Positions 58,420 to 64,000 of a stretch of DNA of 64,000 bases are shown here, piece by piece; within the stretch, counting starts at the first letter, position 1; the number at the start of each line of letters is the position of its first letter. The position numbers and the translations under genes were made by a program. Under the pieces are notes generated by a model. It did no database searches. It was not told the DNA's origin and saw nothing but the letters and a program-made list of their open reading frames with translations. The stretch comes from Mycobacterium sp. (GTDB lineage Bacteria > Actinomycetota > Actinomycetes > Mycobacteriales > Mycobacteriaceae). The DNA lies in the NCBI RefSeq assembly GCF_029961025.1, contig NZ_JASBVP010000011.1:1-64000 (forward strand), written 5' to 3'.

Positions 58420-58649
58420 GGCGACGGTGATCTTTCCTAATGGGTCACGGGTTTTTCTCGGTCTTTCGGTGGGTCTCTTGCGGGACGGGGGTGTCACCGG
58501 ACCAGCTCAGGTCGGAAGTTTCGTAGCTGTCAGTCTGCCATTGCCGCGCCGGTAAGCCCGCGGCGCGTCCGGCCGGCGGGTTGGGCGGCAAGCCGCGACA
58601 CCCGGGAACACCGGGCCCGGGCACGGCCGCGCGCCGTAAGGTGATCAAC

Positions 58650-59990
58650 GTGCCCGCTCTCGAACAGCGCCGACACCTGGTCACCGACATCCCCGGGCCC
58701 GCATCACGGGAGCTGGCCAACCGGCGGGCGGCCGCGGTGGCCCGCGGTGTCGCCAGTGCTATGCCCGTGTACGCCGCGCGCGCCGAAGGCGGCATCGTCG
58801 AGGACGTGGACGGCAACCGGCTCATCGACCTGGCTTCGGGCATTGCGGTCACCACGATCGGCAACGCCGCGCCGCGGGTGATCGACGCCGTGCGCGCCCA
58901 AGTGGCGTGTTTCACCCACACCTGCTTCATGGTGACGCCCTACGAGGGCTATGTCGCGGTTGCCGAGCAGCTCAACCGCATCACCCCGGGCGGCGGGGAC
59001 AAGCGTTCGGTGTTGTTCAACTCCGGTGCCGAGGCGGTGGAGAACGCCATCAAGATCGCCCGCTCGTACACCCGCAGGACCGCGGTGGTCGCGTTCGGCC
59101 ACGCCTACCACGGCCGCACCAACCTGACGATGGCGCTGACCGCCCAGTCGATGCCCTACAAGAGCGGCTTCGGTCCGTTTGCCCCGGAGATCTACCGGGC
59201 GCCGCTGTCCTACCCATATCGCGACGCGCTGGTCGACAAGCGGCTCGCCACCGACGGCCGGTTGGCGGCCGAACGCGCGCTGGAGGTCATCGACAAGCAG
59301 GTCGGCGCCACCAACCTGGCGGCGCTGGTCATCGAACCGATCCAGGGGGAAGGCGGGTTCATCGTCCCCGCCGACGGGTTTCTGCCCGCACTGCGGGCGT
59401 GGTGCGCCGACAACGACGTGGTGTTCGTCGCCGACGAGGTGCAGACCGGTTTCGCTCGCACCGGCGCGATGTTCGCCTGCGAACACGAGGGCGTCGAACC
59501 CGACCTGATCTGCACCGCCAAAGGGATCGCCGACGGTCTGCCGCTCTCGGCGGTGACGGGGCGCGCCGAGGTCATCGACGCCGTGCACGTCGGGGGTCTG
59601 GGCGGCACGTTCGGCGGCAACCCGATCGCGTGCGCGGCCGCGCTGGCCACCATCGAGACCATTGAACGTGACGGGCTGATCGAGCGGGCCCGCCAGATTG
59701 AAACGCTGATGAAAGACCGGCTGGGCCGGCTGCAGGAGGCCGACGAGCGCATCGGCGACATCCGCGGCCGCGGTGCCATGATCGCCGTCGAGCTGGTGCG
59801 GCCCCCGACCGCCGACCCGGACCCCGAGCTCACCGCGGCGCTGGCCCACGCCGCCCGTGCCGCCGGGGTCATCGTGTTGACCGCGGGCACGTTCCGCAAC
59901 GTGCTGCGGTTCCTGCCGCCGCTGACCATCAGCGATGAGCTGCTCACCGAGGGCCTCGACGTGCTGGCCTCGATCCTGGCGCAGCTGTAG
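58650..59990 (+). CDS. gabT: 4-aminobutyrate aminotransferase
   Basis: A 446-aa PLP class III aminotransferase that moves the amino group of GABA to 2-oxoglutarate. PLP lysine in LICTAKGIADGLPLSA, cofactor motif VVFVADEVQTGFARTG, and VLFNSGAEAVENAIKIARSY. GTG 58650, with AAGGTGA upstream, is chosen over GTG 58641. It is divergent from yajC and convergent with ruvB (23 bp between stops). Confidence 0.92.
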   Translation: MPALEQRRHLVTDIPGPASRELANRRAAAVARGVASAMPVYAARAEGGIVEDVDGNRLIDLASGIAVTTIGNAAPRVIDAVRAQVACFTHTCFMVTPYEGYVAVAEQLNRITPGGGDKRSVLFNSGAEAVENAIKIARSYTRRTAVVAFGHAYHGRTNLTMALTAQSMPYKSGFGPFAPEIYRAPLSYPYRDALVDKRLATDGRLAAERALEVIDKQVGATNLAALVIEPIQGEGGFIVPADGFLPALRAWCADNDVVFVADEVQTGFARTGAMFACEHEGVEPDLICTAKGIADGLPLSAVTGRAEVIDAVHVGGLGGTFGGNPIACAAALATIETIERDGLIERARQIETLMKDRLGRLQEADERIGDIRGRGAMIAVELVRPPTADPDPELTAALAHAARAAGVIVLTAGTFRNVLRFLPPLTISDELLTEGLDVLASILAQL

Positions 59991-60013
59991 CGACCCCGGC
60001 CACCCCATACCGT

Positions 60014-61072
60014 TTAGTCGAACAGGCCGGGTTGTCCCAGGCCGCCGACCCCGGCGGGAGGCACCATGCCCAGGTGGGTCCAGGCCTGCGGGGTCGCCAC
60101 CCGGCCTCGCGGAGTTCGCGCGATCATGCCGGTGCGCACCAAAAACGGCTCGCACACCTCCTCCACGGTGGCGGCCTCCTCTCCCACCGCGACCGCCAGG
60201 GTCGACACCCCGACCGGCCCGCCGCCGAAGCTGCGGGTCAGCGCCGAGAGCACGGCGCGGTCCAGCCGGTCCAGGCCGAGTTCGTCAACGTCGTAGACCT
60301 CCAAGGCGGACTTGGCGACGTCACGGGTGATGACGCCGTCGGCCCGCACCTCCGCGAAGTCACGCACCCGGCGCAGCAGCCGGTTGGCGATCCGCGGGGT
60401 GCCCCGCGAGCGCCGGGCGATCTCCTCGCCGGCCTCGGCGCCCAGCTCGATGCCCAGGATTCCCGCCGAGCGGGCCAGCACCCGCTCCAGTTCGGCCGGC
60501 TCATAGAAATCCAGGTGGGCGGTGAAGCCGAACCGGTCGCGCAGCGGGCCGGTCAGCGCGCCGGAGCGGGTGGTGGCGCCGACCAGGGTGAACGGGGCAA
60601 CCTCCAGCGGAATCGAGGTCGCCCCGGGGCCCTTGCCCACGACGACGTCGACCCGGAAATCCTCCATCGCCAAATAGAGCATCTCTTCGGCCGGCCGCGC
60701 GATGCGATGGATTTCGTCGATGAACAGCACATCGTGCTCGGCAAGGTTGGACAACATGGCGGCGAGATCGCCGGCGCGTTCCAGCGCGGGCCCCGAGGTG
60801 ACCCGCAGCGATGATCCGAGTTCGGCGGCGATGATCATCGCCAGCGACGTCTTGCCCAGCCCGGGCGGCCCGGAGAGCAGAATGTGATCCGGTGCGCTGC
60901 CCCGATTCTTGGCGCCCTCGATGACCAGTTGCAGCTGCTCCCGCACCCGTGCCTGGCCGATGAACTCCCGCAGCGAGCGCGGCCGCAGCCCGGCGTCGGC
61001 GTCGGTTTCCCCGACCCGCAGCGCCGCCGACACCTCCCGCTCGGTGGCCTGCGGCTCCCCGAGGCGACTCAC
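60014..61072 (-). CDS. ruvB: Holliday junction helicase RuvB
   Basis: A 352-aa AAA+ motor of the RuvAB branch migration complex. [13 protein letters not shown], Walker [15 protein letters not shown], Walker [11 protein letters not shown], and the C-terminal winged helix with [16 protein letters not shown]. The start overlaps the ruvA stop by 4 bp, making ruvC-ruvA-ruvB a tightly coupled operon. Confidence 0.97.
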   Translation of the reverse strand: MSRLGEPQATEREVSAALRVGETDADAGLRPRSLREFIGQARVREQLQLVIEGAKNRGSAPDHILLSGPPGLGKTSLAMIIAAELGSSLRVTSGPALERAGDLAAMLSNLAEHDVLFIDEIHRIARPAEEMLYLAMEDFRVDVVVGKGPGATSIPLEVAPFTLVGATTRSGALTGPLRDRFGFTAHLDFYEPAELERVLARSAGILGIELGAEAGEEIARRSRGTPRIANRLLRRVRDFAEVRADGVITRDVAKSALEVYDVDELGLDRLDRAVLSALTRSFGGGPVGVSTLAVAVGEEAATVEEVCEPFLVRTGMIARTPRGRVATPQAWTHLGMVPPAGVGGLGQPGLFD

Positions 61073-61668
61073 TTCGTCTTCCCCAGCAGCGACAGCGCCG
61101 CCCGCAGTGCGCTCGACGTGCTGACCCCCTCGTGGTGACCGCTGAGGGAAGCCAGCACCCGGTCGGTGGCCTCCTCCGCCTGCTTGGCCGCAAACCCAAG
61201 TCCCACAAGGGCGTCCACGACGGGTCCGCGCACCGCGTGACCGTTGACCGTCGCTGTTGCCGTGGCCGAGGGTGCCACCTTGTCACGCAACTCCAACACC
61301 ATCCGCTCGGCGCCGCGCCTGCCGATCCCGGGTACCCGGGTCAGTGCCGTCACATCGCCGTCGGCGAGCGCCTGGCGCAACGCCGGCGTGTCGTAGACCG
61401 CCAGTGCGGCCAGTGCGGTCTTCGGCCCGACACCGGAGACCCCGAGCAAGGTCAGAAACAGGTCCCGGGTGTCGGTGTCGGTGAAGCCATACAGCGTCAT
61501 CGAATCTTCGCGGACGACCATCGCGGTGATAAGCCGGGCCTCGCTGCCCCGGCGCAGCGTTGCCAGCGTGGCCGGCGTGGCCATGATCGTGTAACCCACA
61601 CCGGCGGCTTCGATGACGGCGTGATCCAGCGCGACATCGAGCACTTCCCCGCGAACCGAGGCGATCAT
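61069..61668 (-). CDS. ruvA: Holliday junction-binding protein RuvA
   Basis: A 199-aa RuvA. N-terminal OB fold ([20 protein letters not shown]), helix-hairpin-helix motifs [19 protein letters not shown] and [21 protein letters not shown], and C-terminal domain III that binds RuvB. ATG 61668 overlaps the ruvC stop (ATGA) and is chosen over a longer frame. Confidence 0.96.
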   Translation of the reverse strand: MIASVRGEVLDVALDHAVIEAAGVGYTIMATPATLATLRRGSEARLITAMVVREDSMTLYGFTDTDTRDLFLTLLGVSGVGPKTALAALAVYDTPALRQALADGDVTALTRVPGIGRRGAERMVLELRDKVAPSATATATVNGHAVRGPVVDALVGLGFAAKQAEEATDRVLASLSGHHEGVSTSSALRAALSLLGKTK

Positions 61669-62219
61669 CGGGCGGCCCGGGCTTTCGCGGTGAACTTCGC
61701 GCGCTGCTCGGCCGCCAGCGCCTCGGCGGCCGCCATCCGGGCGAGCATCGGCGCGCGCCAGCAGTGACAAATCGCCAAAGCCAGGGCGTCAGCCGCATCG
61801 GGTGGCGTCGGTTTAGCTTGCAGCGCAAGGATTTTGGTAACCATCGTGGTGACTTGCCCCTTGCCGGCCGCACCGTTTCCGGTGACCGCGGCTTTGACCT
61901 CGCTGGGGGTGTGGAAGTGCACGTCGATGCCGCGTTTGGCGGCCGCCAACGCGATCACGCCGCCGGCCTGGGCGGTGCCCATCACCGTGGACACGTTTAG
62001 CTGGGAAAACACCCGCTCGATAGCGAGCACGTCGGGATGATGGGTGTCCAGCCAGTGCTCGACGGCGTCGCTGATGACCATCAGCCGCCGTGACACCGGC
62101 ACGTCTGCGGGCGTGTAGACCACGTCGACGTCCAGGGCGATGACCTGGCGGCCGCGCCCGGACTCGACCACCGACAGCCCGCAGCGTGTCAAGCCGGGGT
62201 CGACTCCCATCACCCGCAC
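61665..62219 (-). CDS. ruvC: Holliday junction resolvase RuvC
   Basis: A 184-aa RNase H-fold nuclease. Catalytic acids appear in [28 protein letters not shown] and [18 protein letters not shown] 62219 is placed four bases after GGGAGG; a nearby ATG would shorten it by three codons. It leads the ruvC-ruvA-ruvB operon. In M. tuberculosis several genes (Rv2595-Rv2602) separate it from yebC; here only about 110 bp do. Confidence 0.95.
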   Translation of the reverse strand: MRVMGVDPGLTRCGLSVVESGRGRQVIALDVDVVYTPADVPVSRRLMVISDAVEHWLDTHHPDVLAIERVFSQLNVSTVMGTAQAGGVIALAAAKRGIDVHFHTPSEVKAAVTGNGAAGKGQVTTMVTKILALQAKPTPPDAADALALAICHCWRAPMLARMAAAEALAAEQRAKFTAKARAAR

Positions 62220-62332
62220 GTCAACCTCCCATGATGCCGAACTCTTGTTCGAGAGCCTAGCGTGCGGGGCCGACGCCGGCCGGCAGGACACGCGCCGGTG
62301 TTCACATTCGATGGTGTGTCGAGCCGGTGCGC

Positions 62333-63088
62333 TCAGTCCTCCTCCAGCGCGGCCAGCACCTCGTCGGACACCTCGACATTGGTCCACACGTTTTGCACGT
62401 CGTCGCTGTCTTCGAGCGCTTCGACGAGCCGGAACACCTTTCGGGCTCCCTCGAGGTCCACGGGCACACTGACCGACGGCTGAAAGCTCGCCTCCGCCGA
62501 CTCGTAGTCGATCCCGGCGTTTTGCAGCGCGGTCCGCACGGCGACCAGATCACCCGGCTCGGAAATGATTTCGAAGCTGTCCCCCAGATCGTTGACTTCC
62601 TCGGCACCGGCATCCAGCACCGCTGCCAGCACGTCGTCCTCGGTCAGGCCGTTCTTTTCCAAGACGACCACGCCCTTGCGGGCGAACAGGTACGACACCG
62701 ACCCGGGATCGGCCATCGTGCCGCCGTTGCGGGTCATCGCCACCCGCACCTCGCTTGCGGCCCGGTTGCGGTTGTCGGTCAGGCACTCGATGAGCACCGC
62801 CACCCCGTTGGGGGCGTAGCCCTCGTAGATGATGGTCTGATAGTCGGCGCCGCCGGCCTCTTCGCCGGCGCCCCGCCGACGGGCCCGCTCGATGTTCTCG
62901 TTGGGCACCGAACTCTTCTTGGCCTTTTGGATGGCGTCGTACAGTGTCGGGTTGCCCGCCGGGTCACCGCCACCGACACGGGCCGCGACCTCGATGTTCT
63001 TGATCAGCCGGGCGAACATCTTCCCGCGGCGAGCGTCGATGACGGCCTTCTTGTGCTTGGTGGTGGCCCACTTGGAATGGCCGCTCAT
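62333..63088 (-). CDS. YebC/PmpR-family protein
   Basis: A 251-aa YebC family protein, described both as a transcription regulator and as a factor in translating proline-rich or stalled messages. Start [20 protein letters not shown], middle [20 protein letters not shown] and [19 protein letters not shown], acidic end. Complete in length. It is probably cotranscribed with ruvCAB. Confidence 0.95.
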   Translation of the reverse strand: MSGHSKWATTKHKKAVIDARRGKMFARLIKNIEVAARVGGGDPAGNPTLYDAIQKAKKSSVPNENIERARRRGAGEEAGGADYQTIIYEGYAPNGVAVLIECLTDNRNRAASEVRVAMTRNGGTMADPGSVSYLFARKGVVVLEKNGLTEDDVLAAVLDAGAEEVNDLGDSFEIISEPGDLVAVRTALQNAGIDYESAEASFQPSVSVPVDLEGARKVFRLVEALEDSDDVQNVWTNVEVSDEVLAALEED

Positions 63089-63184
63089 CGCCGTCCTATC
63101 TCACATCCCTGTGCGTATCCCTGGCCAGACGAGTCTACGTGGGGGGCAGGGCAGCGGTTGTCGGGCCGTGAGCCGGGCGCGCCG

Positions 63185-63781
63185 CTACGCCTTGCCGGTG
63201 ACGATGTCGACGAACAGCCGGTGAATGCGCCGATCACCGGTCATCTCCGGGTGAAAGGCGGTGGCCAGCATCGGGCCCTGCCGCACCGCAACGATGTGCC
63301 CGCCGGCACGGGCCAGCACCCGTACCTGTGGGCCGACGCGTTCGACCCATGGTGCGCGGATGAACACCGCCCGCACCGGGGCCGATAGCCCCGCGAACGT
63401 GATATCGCCTTCAAACGAGTCGACCTGCCGTCCGAAGGCGTTGCGCCGCACCGTCATGTCGATGGCGTGCAGCGGCACCGCCTCCCGGCCGGCCGCGCCC
63501 GCGTCGAGGATCTCGTCGGCCAGCAGGATCATCCCGGCGCACACCCCGAACGCGGGTAACCCGTCGGCCAGCCGGTCCCGCAGCGGCTCCAGCAGGCCGA
63601 GCTCTCGCAGCAGATGGCTCATCGTCGTCGACTCCCCACCGGGGATCACCAGCGCATCCACGGTGTCGATCTCACCGCGGCGGCGCACCGGCGTCGGCTG
63701 CGCACCGGCTTCCCCGAGTGCCGCCAGATGCTCCCGGGTGTCCCCCTGCAGGGCCAGCACCCCGATCCGCGGTGTGCTCAC
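63185..63781 (-). CDS. pdxT: PLP synthase glutaminase subunit PdxT
   Basis: A 198-aa class I glutamine amidotransferase giving ammonia to PdxS for pyridoxal phosphate. Start [28 protein letters not shown], catalytic cysteine in [11 protein letters not shown], and histidine-glutamate in [13 protein letters not shown] 63781. pdxS is expected in the next genes beyond the window, separated by the thioesterase. About 95 bp precede yebC. Confidence 0.95.
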   Translation of the reverse strand: MSTPRIGVLALQGDTREHLAALGEAGAQPTPVRRRGEIDTVDALVIPGGESTTMSHLLRELGLLEPLRDRLADGLPAFGVCAGMILLADEILDAGAAGREAVPLHAIDMTVRRNAFGRQVDSFEGDITFAGLSAPVRAVFIRAPWVERVGPQVRVLARAGGHIVAVRQGPMLATAFHPEMTGDRRIHRLFVDIVTGKA

Positions 63782-63788
63782 GGCGCGC

Positions 63789-64000
63789 TCACCGCGTCGG
63801 GGGCCGGTAATCCCGCGGGTAGCGGGTCAGGCCCTCCTGCATCACCGCCGCGACCAGCTGGCCGTGCGGGTTGAAGATCGTGCCCTGGGTGAGCGCACGG
63901 CCACCGCAGGCCGACGGCGAAGACTGGTCGTAGAGCAGCCATTCGTCGGCCCGGAACGGGCGCATGAACCACATCGCGTGATCCAGCGACGCCACCTGCA
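63789..64000 (-). CDS. tesB2: Acyl-CoA thioesterase II, C-terminal part (runs off the window)
   Basis: The last 70 or so codons of a TesB-type thioesterase ([20 protein letters not shown], then [19 protein letters not shown]), with the typical C-terminal hotdog-fold strand and end EGLTRYP. The 5' part is outside the window. The stop lies 7 bp before the pdxT start, in the order Rv2605c-Rv2604c. Confidence 0.92.
   Translation of the reverse strand, partial: QVASLDHAMWFMRPFRADEWLLYDQSSPSACGGRALTQGTIFNPHGQLVAAVMQEGLTRYPRDYRPPTR

Overview
The window looks like a chromosome segment of a slow-growing (non-tuberculosis) Mycobacterium. It is GC-rich. From about 10.4 kb to the right edge most genes match, by recognised family and order, the M. 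tuberculosis segment Rv2551c to Rv2605c: prepilin peptidase, aroE, mltG, ruvX, alaS, yjbQ, a tandem pair like Rv2557/Rv2558, rarA, the ATP-grasp/transglutaminase genes, aspS, a panE-like gene, ypfJ, purple acid phosphatase, radical SAM, hisS, glyoxalase, ppiB, relA, apt, lipoprotein, secF-secD-yajC, gabT, ruvB-ruvA-ruvC, yebC, pdxT and tesB2. These parallels come from remembered gene order, not from a search.

Left end (1-10.3 kb): a type I-G (formerly I-U) CRISPR-Cas locus. Eighteen identical 36-bp repeats run off the left edge. A leader and a cas operon follow, with all genes on the minus strand: csb1 (cas7), csb2 (cas5-cas6), cas3, csb3 (cas8), cas4-cas1, cas2. The genes are coupled by 4-bp stop/start overlaps. 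Two genes are broken as read: cas4-cas1 by one in-frame TGA and cas3 by a one-base-loss frameshift. A perfect 13-bp hairpin covers the csb1 ribosome binding site.

Middle (10.4-45.4 kb): conserved housekeeping genes (shikimate pathway, murein processing, tRNA charging, DNA repair) alternate with accessory blocks. The accessory blocks are a DUF222-HNH gene of the 13E12 type, a proline-repeat membrane protein, a three-gene ATP-grasp/alpha-E/transglutaminase operon, a DUF5134 membrane protein beside a divergent GlxA-type regulator, an extra resuscitation-promoting factor with a dead fragment of the same gene 2.5 kb away, a DapA-family/class II aldolase operon with a divergent XRE-cupin regulator, and a split magnesium-type module (NRAMP-like transporter plus soluble MgtE/CBS protein).

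Right end (45.4-64 kb): stable core genes for translation quality, the stringent response, purine salvage, protein export (SecDF-YajC), Holliday-junction processing and PLP synthesis. No rRNA or tRNA genes were seen.

Three genes (cas3, the NRAMP-like gene, the panE-like gene) each look one base short. Single-base assembly errors must therefore be excluded before these are called real pseudogenes. The cas4-cas1 stop is a substitution-type change and is not explained that way.
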